This document shows, one piece after another, positions 25,591-35,800 of a DNA stretch of 64,000 nucleotides (positions are counted from its first letter, which is position 1; each line of letters opens with the position of its first letter). This stretch comes from Ruegeria meonggei. GTDB taxonomy: Bacteria; Pseudomonadota; Alphaproteobacteria; Rhodobacterales; Rhodobacteraceae. The stretch lies in NCBI RefSeq assembly GCF_900172215.1, contig NZ_FWFP01000016.1, forward strand, positions 1 to 64,000, written 5' to 3'. The translations under genes were made by a program, and so were the position numbers. The notes beneath the pieces were generated by a model. It did not search any database, was not told the DNA's origin, and was given only the letters and a program-made list of their open reading frames with translations.

Positions 25591-26613
25591 ATGACCCCCA
25601 AGACAAAACTATCCTGCCGCAACGTATGGAAACTATACGGCCCCAAGGCGGAATCGCTGCTGCGACAAAATCCGAACCCGTCAGCCGATGATATTCGCAA
25701 GGCGGGTGTGATCGGCGCGGTGCGCAGCGCCAATATCGATATCGCTGAAGGAGAGATTTTTATCATCATGGGTCTGTCCGGATCGGGCAAATCCACTTTG
25801 GTCCGCTGCCTTTCAAGGTTGATTGAACCCACCGCCGGAGAAGTCCTGTTCGATGACGCAGATTTGCTGAGCACGAGTGAAAAAGAACTGATCGAAATCC
25901 GACGTCACAAGATGGGAATGGTGTTTCAGCATTTTGCTCTGCTTCCGCATCTGACAGTGTTGCAGAACGTGATGTTTCCGCTGACCATTCAGGCCACGCC
26001 CAAACCCGAGGCCAAAGCCAAGGCGCGCGACGTAGTAGAGCTGGTCGGCCTGAAAGGGCGCGAAGACAACTATCCACGCGAACTCTCAGGCGGGCAGCAG
26101 CAACGTGTCGGCATTGCCCGTTCTTTGGTGACAGAACCAGATCTTTGGTTTCTGGATGAACCGTTCTCAGCGCTTGATCCGTTAATCCGGCGCGAGATGC
26201 AGGACGAGTTTTTGCGCCTGCAAGAGCGCTTGCACAAAACAATCGTCTTCATCACGCACGATTTTGAAGAAGCGGTCCGTCTGGCCGATCGCATCGCCAT
26301 CATGAAGGATGGTGAAATCATCCAGATCGCTACACCTGAAGAACTTGTGATGCACCCCGCCACCGACTATGTCGCCGAGTTCACCCGCCACATCCCACGG
26401 TCGAAAGTTCTGACAGTGGGGGGTGTCATGACTCCCGGCGTCAAAGGTGAAGGCGAACCGATTCCGCAATCCACCCGCGTCTCGGATGTAGCAGAACGGA
26501 TCATAGCGGCGGATGCGCCGATTCCGGTGTCGGATGGGAACGGCCAGATTGTCGGAGGCATTGATCGCAAAGCGGTGGCGCATGTGCTGTTCGGCGCAGG
26601 GGACGCCGCATGA
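25591..26613 (+). CDS. Quaternary-amine-type ABC transporter ATP-binding protein (system 2)
   Basis: A 340-residue ProV/OpuAA-like ATPase. N-terminal NVWKLYGPKAESLL is the family-specific extension; Walker A GLSGSGKST is at about residues 61-69, the signature is LSGGQQQR, Walker B is WFLDEPFSALDP and the switch is FITHDFEEAVRLADR. The tail holds one CBS-like segment (PIPVSDGNGQIVGGIDRKAV) as in its paralogue at 2503. It begins 23 bases after the intrinsic terminator with no strong ribosome-binding site visible. The last four bases overlap the permease start (ATGA). Confidence 0.92.
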   Translation: MTPKTKLSCRNVWKLYGPKAESLLRQNPNPSADDIRKAGVIGAVRSANIDIAEGEIFIIMGLSGSGKSTLVRCLSRLIEPTAGEVLFDDADLLSTSEKELIEIRRHKMGMVFQHFALLPHLTVLQNVMFPLTIQATPKPEAKAKARDVVELVGLKGREDNYPRELSGGQQQRVGIARSLVTEPDLWFLDEPFSALDPLIRREMQDEFLRLQERLHKTIVFITHDFEEAVRLADRIAIMKDGEIIQIATPEELVMHPATDYVAEFTRHIPRSKVLTVGGVMTPGVKGEGEPIPQSTRVSDVAERIIAADAPIPVSDGNGQIVGGIDRKAVAHVLFGAGDAA

Positions 26614-28601
26614 TCCGCCTGAACCGCAGCCGGATCGTTATTCTGACGCTTGTTGTGGTCACGATTCTGTTGGGTTGGTTCGGTCGTGATCTAGGCAAAA
26701 CGCTGGATGCGCGCTGGTTGACCAAATTCCCGTCAGCTTGGGTTATCCCGTTCAAAAGCTATATCTCGTCGGCGATGACCTGGCTGATCGAAGACGCAGC
26801 CCTTGGGCCAGTCTCGTTCACCGATGTCACGCGCGCGATCGCATGGCTGATCGAACAGCCCTATAACCTTGTGTTGACCCTGCTGGCGGATGGTTTTGTC
26901 CGCGGTCAGGGAAATGAGGCACAAGTTATTCTGCCCGCCATCAGCTGGATCGTCGTGATCGCCGCCGTGATCGCGCTGGGTCAGTATTGCCGCGACTGGG
27001 CGCTGGCCGCACTGGTGGGAGCGTGTTTCATATACCTCGCCGTTTTTGGTCAGTGGGACAGCGCGATGGTGACGCTTGCCTCGGTCCTGATCGCGGTTCC
27101 GATTGGTGCAGGCGGAGGTCTGATGACCGGCATAATCGCCTATCGCCACCCAACATTCGAACGCATCATTTCGCCCATTCTGGACCTGATGCAGACGATC
27201 CCGATCTTTGCCTATCTGGTACCGATCCTGTTCATGTTCGGCTTTGGCCCGATCTCAGCGCTGGTTGCGACGATGATCTACGCCACGCCTCCGATGGTAC
27301 GGATCACCACGCTGGCGCTTAAGGCCGTCGATCCCGAGATCCTGGACTTTGGGCGCATGGCCGGTACGACCCAACGGCAGCTGATGTGGCGCGTCTTGGT
27401 GCCCTCGGCCAGCCACAGCCTGATGGTGGGGGTCAATCAGGTGATCATGCTGACCCTGAACATGGTCATCATCGCCTCGATGATCGGGGCCGGTGGGTTG
27501 GGGTTCGACGTCCTCGCCGCGCTGCGCCGACTGGACATCGGCGCAGGGTTCGAGGCCGGGATCGCCATTGTCGTCCTTGCCATCGCGATTGACCGGCTGA
27601 GCCAATCCTTTGCCGAGCGCATGGGACAGGTGCATCACGAGATACCTGGCACGTGGATCACCCGCCATCGTCGAACGGTGCTTGTGCTGGTCCTGCTGGT
27701 TCTGACTTGGGTACTGGGCCAGTTTTCGCCCCTGTTGCTGGAGTATCCGGAAAACCAGACCATCACTACCGGCGCGTTCTGGGATGACACGGTCAAATAC
27801 CTGAACGTCAACTATTTCGACACGTTCGAGGCGATCAAGGTCTTTTTCCTGACGTGGTTCATGATTCCGATCAAAACGGTTCTGCTGGGAATCCCATGGC
27901 CCTGGGCCATTGCCATGCTGACCTTGCTGGGCTGGCATGCTGGCGGCTGGCGGCTGGCGCTGCTGTGCGGAGGGATGGCCTCGCTGATCCTGGTCTCGGG
28001 CCTGTGGTCCAAAGCTATGGTGACGGTGTATCTCTGTGGTGCCTCGGTCATTCTTGCGACGCTGATCGGCGTACCGCTGGGCGTACTGGCCGCGTTGAAC
28101 AAACGAGCCGGAGCAGTCATCAACCTGCTGATTGACACGCTGCAAACACTGCCCAGCTTTGTCTATCTGATACCGGTTGTGATGCTGTTCCGGGTCGGCG
28201 ATTTCACCGCTTTGATCGCTATCGTCCTGTATGCGCTGGCCCCGGCGGTGCGCTATGCCGCTCATGGCGTGCGCTCAGTCAGCGGGGAACTGATCGAGGC
28301 CGGATTGGTTTCGGGCTGCACCCCCACACAATTGTTGCGCCATATCCGCCTGCCGATGGCCCTGCCCGAGATCCTGTTGGGCATCAACCAGACAATCATG
28401 CTGGCTCTGTCCATGCTGGTCATTACCGCCTTGGTGGGCACCCGCGATCTGGGTCAAGAAGTCTACATCGCTCTGACCAAGGCCGATACCGGCCGGGGTC
28501 TGGTGGCGGGTCTATCGATTGCCTTCATTGCCATCATTGCCGACCGGCTGATCAACGCGGGTGCCCGTCAGGCGCGCATCCGCTTTGGACTGGAGAATTG
28601 A
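26610..28601 (+). CDS. Quaternary-amine-type ABC transporter permease, tandem fused double permease (system 2)
   Basis: A 663-residue inner-membrane protein made of two ProW-like halves, each with an EAA-type ATPase-docking loop: EILDFGRMAGTTQRQLMWRV in the first and ELIEAGLVSGCTPTQLLRHI in the second. The architecture and length match the system-1 permease at 3531-5513, showing that the two loci are paralogues. It overlaps the ATPase stop by four bases and is followed after a single base by the phosphotransferase gene, so the operon continues without a break. Confidence 0.92.
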   Translation: MIRLNRSRIVILTLVVVTILLGWFGRDLGKTLDARWLTKFPSAWVIPFKSYISSAMTWLIEDAALGPVSFTDVTRAIAWLIEQPYNLVLTLLADGFVRGQGNEAQVILPAISWIVVIAAVIALGQYCRDWALAALVGACFIYLAVFGQWDSAMVTLASVLIAVPIGAGGGLMTGIIAYRHPTFERIISPILDLMQTIPIFAYLVPILFMFGFGPISALVATMIYATPPMVRITTLALKAVDPEILDFGRMAGTTQRQLMWRVLVPSASHSLMVGVNQVIMLTLNMVIIASMIGAGGLGFDVLAALRRLDIGAGFEAGIAIVVLAIAIDRLSQSFAERMGQVHHEIPGTWITRHRRTVLVLVLLVLTWVLGQFSPLLLEYPENQTITTGAFWDDTVKYLNVNYFDTFEAIKVFFLTWFMIPIKTVLLGIPWPWAIAMLTLLGWHAGGWRLALLCGGMASLILVSGLWSKAMVTVYLCGASVILATLIGVPLGVLAALNKRAGAVINLLIDTLQTLPSFVYLIPVVMLFRVGDFTALIAIVLYALAPAVRYAAHGVRSVSGELIEAGLVSGCTPTQLLRHIRLPMALPEILLGINQTIMLALSMLVITALVGTRDLGQEVYIALTKADTGRGLVAGLSIAFIAIIADRLINAGARQARIRFGLEN

Positions 28602-28602
28602 G

Positions 28603-29484
28603 ATGAGCCAATCTGACCTACTGGCCCGCATCCGAAAATTGCCTGTCTGGCAAGGGGAAATTACGGCGGAACCGCTGACCGGCGGGATCACTAACGTGAA
28701 CTACAAAGTTACCGACACCACCGGGTCCTATGTAGTGCGCGCAGGGGACGACATCCCGCTGCATCAAGTGATGCGTTTCAATGAGTTGGCCGCAAACAAG
28801 GCCGCACATGCCGCCGGATTGTCCCCTGCCGTCATTCATGCCTCTGGCGATCTGACGGTGCTGGAATTCATCCCAAGCCACACGCTGAGCGAAGAGGATG
28901 TGCGCCATCCCGATATGTTGCCCCATGTGTTGGAATTGGTGAAAGCCTACCACCGCAAAGTACCTTTGCACCTGCGTGGACCCGTGCTGGTGTTCTGGGT
29001 TTTCCATGTCATCCGCGACTATGCCGCCACGCTTACGGACCGCGGCAGCACTCACTCGGCTTTAATCTCTGAATTGGTTCAGACCGGTAACAAACTCGAA
29101 GCCGAGGCCGGACCTTATGACATGGTCTTTGGCCATAACGATCTGCTCTGCGGCAATTTTCTGGACGATGGCAACCGCTTGTGGCTGATCGATTTCGACT
29201 ATGCCGGGTTCAACTCGCCACTATTCGATCTGGGCGGGCTGGCCTCGAATAACGGCTTGTCGCAAGAACAAGAAAACTGGATGCTGGAAAGCTATTTCGA
29301 AACCCTTGTCACCGACGACCTGCGCCATCGCTACACCGCGATGAAATGCGCATCGCTGCTGCGCGAAACCATGTGGAGCATGGTGTCCGAGATCACCTCG
29401 GATATTGACTTCGATTACGCAGCTTACACAGCCGAAAACCTCGCGCGGTTTCGCGCGGCCCTGAGCGATTTCAATAATACCTGA
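28603..29484 (+). CDS. Choline/ethanolamine-kinase-like phosphotransferase
   Basis: A 293-residue protein of the choline-kinase/APH fold, from the ATG at 28603. The nucleotide loop is LTGGITNVNYKV; the Brenner catalytic motif is VFGHNDLLCGNFL (Asp after HN), and LIDFDYAGFNSPLFDLG is the metal-binding DFD motif that precedes the activation segment. Family members phosphorylate choline, ethanolamine or similar alcohols with ATP in the cytoplasm. It begins one base after the permease stop, and lies before a demethylating-type oxidase and a phosphatase-family gene, so it probably phosphorylates the imported compound or a product of it. Substrate specificity is not readable. Confidence 0.85.
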   Translation: MSQSDLLARIRKLPVWQGEITAEPLTGGITNVNYKVTDTTGSYVVRAGDDIPLHQVMRFNELAANKAAHAAGLSPAVIHASGDLTVLEFIPSHTLSEEDVRHPDMLPHVLELVKAYHRKVPLHLRGPVLVFWVFHVIRDYAATLTDRGSTHSALISELVQTGNKLEAEAGPYDMVFGHNDLLCGNFLDDGNRLWLIDFDYAGFNSPLFDLGGLASNNGLSQEQENWMLESYFETLVTDDLRHRYTAMKCASLLRETMWSMVSEITSDIDFDYAAYTAENLARFRAALSDFNNT

Positions 29485-29492
29485 GGACAGAC

Positions 29493-31937
29493 ATGACCGA
29501 CCTTCCGAAAACAGCCAAAGCCGTCATCATCGGCGGCGGGATCATCGGCTGCTCGACCGCCTATCATCTGGCCAAGCTGGGCTGGACCGACACCGTGCTG
29601 CTAGAGCGTAAAAAGCTGACCTCTGGCACCACATTCCATGCGGCTGGTCTGGTGGGGCAGTTGCGCTCGAACGCCAATATCACGCAGCTGCTGGGGTATT
29701 CGGTCGATCTGTACAACAAGATCGAAGAGGAAACCGGTCTTGGCACCGGCTGGAAGATGAATGGTGGTCTGCGCCTGGCCTGTAACGAGCAACGTTGGAC
29801 CGAGGTCAAGCGACAGGCCACCACTGCGCATTCCTTTGGTCTGGACATGCAGCTTCTGACCCCTTCCGAGGCGCTGGAACTGTGGCCGCTGATGGATGTG
29901 TCGGACGTGATCGGCGCGGCCTATCTGCCGACCGATGGTCAGGCCAACCCCTCGGACATCACGCAGGCGCTGGCCAAGGGCGCACGCATGGCCGGTGCAA
30001 AGATTTTCGAGGACACCAAGGTCACTGATATCGAAATCGAAAACGGCAAAATCCGCGCCGTCATCACCGAACATGGCCGGATTGAATGTGAAAAGGTCAT
30101 CTGTTGCGCCGGTCAATGGACCCGCAATTTTGCAAGCCGCTATGGTGTAAACGTGCCTCTAGTGCCAATGGAACATCAGTATATGGTGACCGAGCCGTTT
30201 GACGTGCCCAGCAATCTGCCAACCCTGCGCGATCCGGACCGGTTGACCTACTACAAAGAAGAAGTCGGCGGTCTGGTCATGGGGGGCTATGAACCAAACC
30301 CGATCCCCTGGGCCACCAACGGCATGCCGCAGGGCTTCCACTATACCCTGCTCGACAGCAATTTCGACCATTTCGAACAGCTGATGGAACAAGCCCTTGG
30401 CCGGGTGCCCGCACTTGAGCATGCGGGCGTCAAAACCCTGACCAACGGTCCCGAGAGCTTTACCCCCGATGGCAACTTCATCGTCGGTGAAGCGCCCGAA
30501 CTGAGCAATTTCTTTGTCGGGGCCGGATTCAACGCCTTTGGTATCGCCGCGGGTGGCGGGGCGGGAATGGCCCTGGCCGAATGGGTACACAAAGGTGAGC
30601 CGCCCTTTGACTTGTGGTCCGCCGATATCCGCCGGTTTGGTCGGCCGCATTTCGATACCGACTGGGTCCGAACGCGAACTGTCGAAGCCTATGGCAAGCA
30701 CTATACAATGGCCTGGCCACATGAAGAGCACGCCTCGGGCCGTCCGTGCCGAAAGTCGCCGCTCTATGACACATTGAAAAGCCATGGCGCCTGCTTTGGC
30801 GAGAAACTGGGTTGGGAACGCCCGAACTGGTTTGCCGACGCATCGCTGGGAGAGGCGGCCAAGGATGAATACAGCTTTGGCCGCCAGAACTGGTTCGATG
30901 CCGTAGGCCGCGAACACAAGGCTGCGCGTGAGGCGGCGGTACTTTTCGACCAGACTTCCTTTGCCAAGTTCGCGTTAAAGGGACCGGATGCGCTGGCGGC
31001 GATGAACTGGATCTGCGCCAATGATGTGGACAAGCCTGTTGGCGCACTGGTCTATACCCAGATGCTGAACGACAAGGGTGGGATTGAATGTGACCTGACC
31101 GTAGGTCGCGTGGCCCATGACGAATTCTACATCGTCACCGGCACCGGCTTTGCCACCCATGATTTCGACTGGATCAGTCGCAATATCCCCGATGGGCTGA
31201 ACTGTCAGTTGTTTGACATCACCTCGTCCAACGCGGTGCTGTCGCTGATGGGCCCGAAAGCGCGGGACATTCTGGCGGCAGTGACCCGCGATGATGCGTC
31301 GAATGAGGGTTTCAAATTTGGCACCATCCGCACAATCGGCATCGCCGGTTGCCCGGTCAGGGCGCTGCGCGTGACCTATGTGGGCGAGCTTGGCTGGGAG
31401 TTGCATCTGCCGGTAGAATACGCCCAGACCGTTTATTCCGCATTGAAGGAGGCCGGGCAGGCACATGGTCTGATAAATGCCGGCTACCGCGCGATTGAAT
31501 CGCTTCGGTTGGAGAAAGCCTATCGTGCCTGGGGATCCGATATCGGCCCCGATCACACGCCCTTCGAAAGCGGTTTGGGCTGGGCTGTGAAACTGCGCAA
31601 GAACGTCGATTTCAAGGGCCGCGCCGCGGCCGAGGCGCAAGGATCCGGGGGTGTCAAAAAGATGCTGGCCTGCTTCACCGTGGACCCTGATGTCGTTCTG
31701 CTGGGCCGTGAGACGATCTATCGCGATGGACAGCGCGTTGGTTGGCTGACCTCAGGCGGCTATGGCTATACCGTGGGTAAATCCATTGGCTATGGCTACG
31801 TTCGCAACCCCGAAGGGGTCGACGTGAAATTTGTAACGTCCGGTAACTATGAGTTGGAAGTCGCAACCCAGCGGGTCCCCTGCAATGTTACCCTGCAACC
31901 GCTTTATGACCCTAAAATGGAACGTGTCAAAACGTGA
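29493..31937 (+). CDS. FAD-dependent dimethylglycine/sarcosine dehydrogenase-like protein with GcvT domain
   Basis: An 814-residue protein. Residues 1-400 form a DAO-type flavin oxidase: the dinucleotide motif VIIGGGIIGCSTAYHLAKLG near the N-terminus, then SGTTFHAAGLV, whose His matches the covalent FAD attachment seen in dimethylglycine and sarcosine dehydrogenases, and GAGFNAFGIAAGGGAG. Residues about 430-800 are a GcvT fold (FDQTSFAKFALKGPDAL, TYVGELGWELHLP, GYRAIESLRLEKAYRAWGSD). The pair oxidises an N-methyl group and passes formaldehyde to THF. It starts nine bases after the phosphotransferase with GAGGA. The exact N-methyl substrate is uncertain. Confidence 0.9.
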   Translation: MTDLPKTAKAVIIGGGIIGCSTAYHLAKLGWTDTVLLERKKLTSGTTFHAAGLVGQLRSNANITQLLGYSVDLYNKIEEETGLGTGWKMNGGLRLACNEQRWTEVKRQATTAHSFGLDMQLLTPSEALELWPLMDVSDVIGAAYLPTDGQANPSDITQALAKGARMAGAKIFEDTKVTDIEIENGKIRAVITEHGRIECEKVICCAGQWTRNFASRYGVNVPLVPMEHQYMVTEPFDVPSNLPTLRDPDRLTYYKEEVGGLVMGGYEPNPIPWATNGMPQGFHYTLLDSNFDHFEQLMEQALGRVPALEHAGVKTLTNGPESFTPDGNFIVGEAPELSNFFVGAGFNAFGIAAGGGAGMALAEWVHKGEPPFDLWSADIRRFGRPHFDTDWVRTRTVEAYGKHYTMAWPHEEHASGRPCRKSPLYDTLKSHGACFGEKLGWERPNWFADASLGEAAKDEYSFGRQNWFDAVGREHKAAREAAVLFDQTSFAKFALKGPDALAAMNWICANDVDKPVGALVYTQMLNDKGGIECDLTVGRVAHDEFYIVTGTGFATHDFDWISRNIPDGLNCQLFDITSSNAVLSLMGPKARDILAAVTRDDASNEGFKFGTIRTIGIAGCPVRALRVTYVGELGWELHLPVEYAQTVYSALKEAGQAHGLINAGYRAIESLRLEKAYRAWGSDIGPDHTPFESGLGWAVKLRKNVDFKGRAAAEAQGSGGVKKMLACFTVDPDVVLLGRETIYRDGQRVGWLTSGGYGYTVGKSIGYGYVRNPEGVDVKFVTSGNYELEVATQRVPCNVTLQPLYDPKMERVKT

Positions 31938-31963
31938 CGCGAACCCTTCCAAAAGGACAGAAC

Positions 31964-32737
31964 ATGCAAGATGCCATGGCGTTGGACACGCATGCAAAAG
32001 CGATCTCGGAACTCGCGTCACAAGCTGCGATGCAGTATTTTCGCGGCACTCTCGGCATTGAGTTCAAACAGGATCAAAGCCCGGTTACACAGGCCGATAA
32101 AGATGTAGAAGCCAAAGTGCGGTCCTATCTGAACCGATACTTTCCCGACCATGGCGTGTTTGGCGAGGAAGAAGGTCAAGATACCGGTGACGGACGCCAC
32201 ATGTGGGTGATCGACCCGATCGACGGAACCCGGTCTTTTCTGTCAGGGCATCCGCTATTCGGGTTTCTTCTGGCATATCTTGTCGATGGGCACCCGCAAC
32301 TGGGTGTGGTGGGAATGCCCGCATTGAACGAGACTTTTTTTGGTGTGCTCGGAAAAGGCGCAAGCCTGAATGGCCAGCCTATCCATGTTTCGGACAAATC
32401 ACACCTGGATCAGGCTATCCTCTACGTGAATGAAGGCGACAAGCTGTATAGCGACCATCCGGATTTGTTCAATCGTTTGATGCAATCGGGACAGACACGT
32501 CGGTTCGCCTATGACGGCTATCCCCATGCCTTGCTGGCGGCGGGACATGTGGATGCGGTCGTGGATTATGACCTGCAGCCCTATGATTTCCTCGCGCTCT
32601 CTCCACTGATCGAAGCTGCGGGTGGAGTGATGACCGATTGGCAGGGGAGGCCGCTGGAACTCAGCTCAAACGGGGCGGTTGTATCGGCTGCAACCCCCGC
32701 ATTACACGCCGAGCTATTAGAGCTTTTGAACCCGTGA
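31964..32737 (+). CDS. Inositol-monophosphatase-family phosphatase
   Basis: A 257-residue IMPase-family enzyme from the ATG at 31964, after AAAAGGA. Metal ligands are visible: the EEE of GVFGEEEGQD, WVIDPIDGTRSFLSGHPLFG (the DP(I/L)DGT loop) and YDLQPYDFLALSPLIEAAGG (the second Asp site). The QSPVTQADKDVE start is typical of histidinol-phosphatase or inositol-phosphatase subtypes. Such enzymes remove a phosphate from alcohol monophosphates with Mg2+. As last gene of the operon it may dephosphorylate the product of the upstream phosphotransferase or a related metabolite; that coupling is inference. Confidence 0.88.
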   Translation: MQDAMALDTHAKAISELASQAAMQYFRGTLGIEFKQDQSPVTQADKDVEAKVRSYLNRYFPDHGVFGEEEGQDTGDGRHMWVIDPIDGTRSFLSGHPLFGFLLAYLVDGHPQLGVVGMPALNETFFGVLGKGASLNGQPIHVSDKSHLDQAILYVNEGDKLYSDHPDLFNRLMQSGQTRRFAYDGYPHALLAAGHVDAVVDYDLQPYDFLALSPLIEAAGGVMTDWQGRPLELSSNGAVVSAATPALHAELLELLNP

Positions 32738-32871
32738 GCAGCGAGGCCAGGACCACAGATGTTACAGATGGCGGGATAAGCAGTGCCTGTTTCCCCTCTT
32801 GTCATGCGTCATCGGTGTTGTGAAATGGAACAACGGTTTCCGGCTCGCATAACCACAGTGGAAATACCACA

Positions 32872-35800
32872 CTAAACCTGAACAGTTTCGCTACTCAGTT
32901 CTTCAGCCAGTTCGCGCCATGTTACGGTACTTTGACGGTCAAAAACATGCGCCGGTGGGGGTTTTCCAAGGAATTCCTCGATGCTCAGCATAAGTATCAG
33001 ACTAAGGATAGAATCCAGAAACGGAAGGGTATTGTCGGGATCAAATCTTGCCCGCGGAACCAGACCCTCCTGACTTGCAAAGTCTCTCAGCAACTCTAGC
33101 ATTGGCGGCAAGGGCTCTTCCGCGGTGTTCGCACCCTCTGCACGCCGCGCGATCAAGGCGGTCGTATTGGCGCAACCATTCTCCAAAAAGGTTTGAAGTC
33201 TCTTTCGATCCAATTTTCCGCTCGGCAGACGCGGCAGTTCCTCAATGTGAACACATCGCACAGGTGCCGCAGAGGCAAAGAACTTTTTGGTAATGGCTTG
33301 CCGCAGCTCATTTTCAAGAATGTCGGTGTCTGTCCGGCTGGTTTCGACGGCCATGGCCACCGCGTCGGCATCGCGCACAAGTATGGTTGTGACAAACACG
33401 CGGGCGACACCGTCTATGTTTTCTGCCGTTTCAGAAAGATCATTCAGCGATACTCTCCGCCCCCGGATGTTGACCACATCGTCAATTCGCCCCAGCACAT
33501 CCAAGCTGCCATCCGGCAAAACCGTCACCCAGTCCTCCAAAAGAATTGGATCTTTGAGCGGATCAACCACCCGAGCTCCTGCCTGAAGGTCCTTGAACGT
33601 GCCCAGGGTCCGATCATAGCCGAGCGCCTCTACTCGACCGATTTCTCCAGGTTTCAAATCATCACCTTCAGAATTGACCGCCCGCGTCCCCGGCAACAGC
33701 ATCCCACCCGGAGATCCCTGATACTTGGCGAACTCTTCACCTGACAGCTTTCCGCAAGACACATCGATGAACTCTGTTGCACCGTAACACGCGTTTAGTT
33801 CCGCCTTCGGGAACCGATTGACAAGATCCTGTATGAATCGTGCGCGACTTGGTTCGCCCCAGGGGAAAAATACGGTCAGCTCGGGCAACCGGCTGGGCGA
33901 AAAATCAGGGTTTTGCAGCATTCCATGCAACACGCTGCACGGAGCAGACAAGGCTGTTGCGGAAGTTTCAATCATAAGGTTGCAAAGCTGTTTCAGGTCT
34001 GAAAAGCCGTTGGTCGGAGGCAGGACAATTGTATGGTTCCCCACAAATGCAGGCAACGTTTCAAGGGCAGTTGCAGTGTCCCAGCGCACAACTGTCAGCA
34101 GTGTTTGTGGTTCATCATAGTTGAATACCAGCATCCGCGAGGCCATACCCGCGGCCAGAACGACTCCTTTGGGCTCTCCTGAACTGCCTGAGGTGTAGAC
34201 GACATAAGCTGGGCGCTGAAGGTCGAGAGGTGGCAATGCCGGGGGTTCGGCAAAACTCTCCAACAAGAATTCCAGCGCGGCTTCATCACAGTCGTCGCCA
34301 ATGATCAGTGCGTTCCTGCCCTCCAGCTCTGGGGCCGCAGCAATCAAACGGCTCCACAGCGAAAAAGTCACGACAATCAAATCAGGATTAAAGGCCGTTA
34401 AACGGTCAGTAAGCTGAACGTCGGAATCCTCTGGCAATCCAACGCAAAGCAAACTGCCGGCTGCAGTTGAAGCCAGCTGTGTCACAACTGCAGCAGGACT
34501 GGCTGGCAACAAGCACAAGATCCGGTGCTGATCCTCGAAACTGCGTTCGGAATTGGTATGGTTTGGTGCAGTATCCTGAAAATGCAGCAGCATGTTGGAC
34601 ATACGCAAGCACAAGCTCGCAAGACTTGCATAGGTGACGGAACCCGATGCCGTTCGTATGGCGATATGGGTTGGGTCAAAACCAGAAAGCCAGCACAGCT
34701 TGCTTTCACGCACCGCATCGCTTTGCAGCCAGGTGCTCAGCTCAATCAACTCTCGCTTGGGTGATGGGCCCCCGTAAGCGGCTAACAAATGTCTCTGAAC
34801 CGGCATCTTCTGCATCAAAACAAAGTGTCGACAAGCACGCGCAAGTTGCTGGGTAAGCCACAACGTGCGGACCAGGTTTGCTCCCGCCCGGGGCGGTGGG
34901 TCAAGCGGGACAATGTCGATGATCTGAGTACCGTCGCCGTCTACCCAAGTCGCAGCAAAGCAAACATCTGCACCGCTGGATATCGCCAGTTGCGCGGGAA
35001 ACCCCGGCAATTTGGCGGGCCGCGTTAACCACGGGACAAACAATCTTCTACCAGGTGCCTTGGTGCCGTCGAAATAGATCTGTAGCACCTCACCCGAACG
35101 CAAACGCTCCAGGTACTGGCTTGCGTGAGTATTGCGTTTGTTCAACCAACGACCAGATAAGGTGATGTCAAACCCTTTTTTTCGTGCCGCGGTCAAAAAG
35201 CCCGCAGCCTCGGCGGGGTCGCCGATCTCAGGCGCGATTGTGACAATGGTTTGAACAGGTTTTCCCATGCCCGCCAGTGCGATTTGCAATAGCCTTGAAG
35301 CGTGGGCAAGGTTTTGGGCGTGAGGAGAGAAAACCACCGTTCCCTTGGCCCTGGCAGATGCCTGTTCCAACCAGGCTTTTGCTCGACTGGTAAGAGCAGG
35401 TGCTACACCCTGTGCCATCTTTTTGGGTGAGTAATTGTAGTCTTGATCTGCTGCTAACGCGATTGGCATGGCTTCTTTCCCCACCACGCGCACCCCTTGT
35501 TTTGCCGCTGAATCTATCAAAGGATCGGCCCCAAAGGCGGCCCTTCCTGCCGCAAGTCGAGACAGCTTGTCGAACAATTTCCTTTTCGCTCCGCCCTTCT
35601 TTGGCAAGGACAGATGACCGGACATCGCACGCAGCAGCGACGCTTCGACGTTGTAGGTTTGGCCCGTTGCAATAGCTTCTTCAAACGCGTCGACCAGGCG
35701 CTTTCCGTCCACCCAATTCCAGTGCGAAAACATCACGAAACGGGCCATCGGCGGCAAGGGGCGTGTAGCAGCTACCAACTTGGACTTGTAGCTCTCATCA

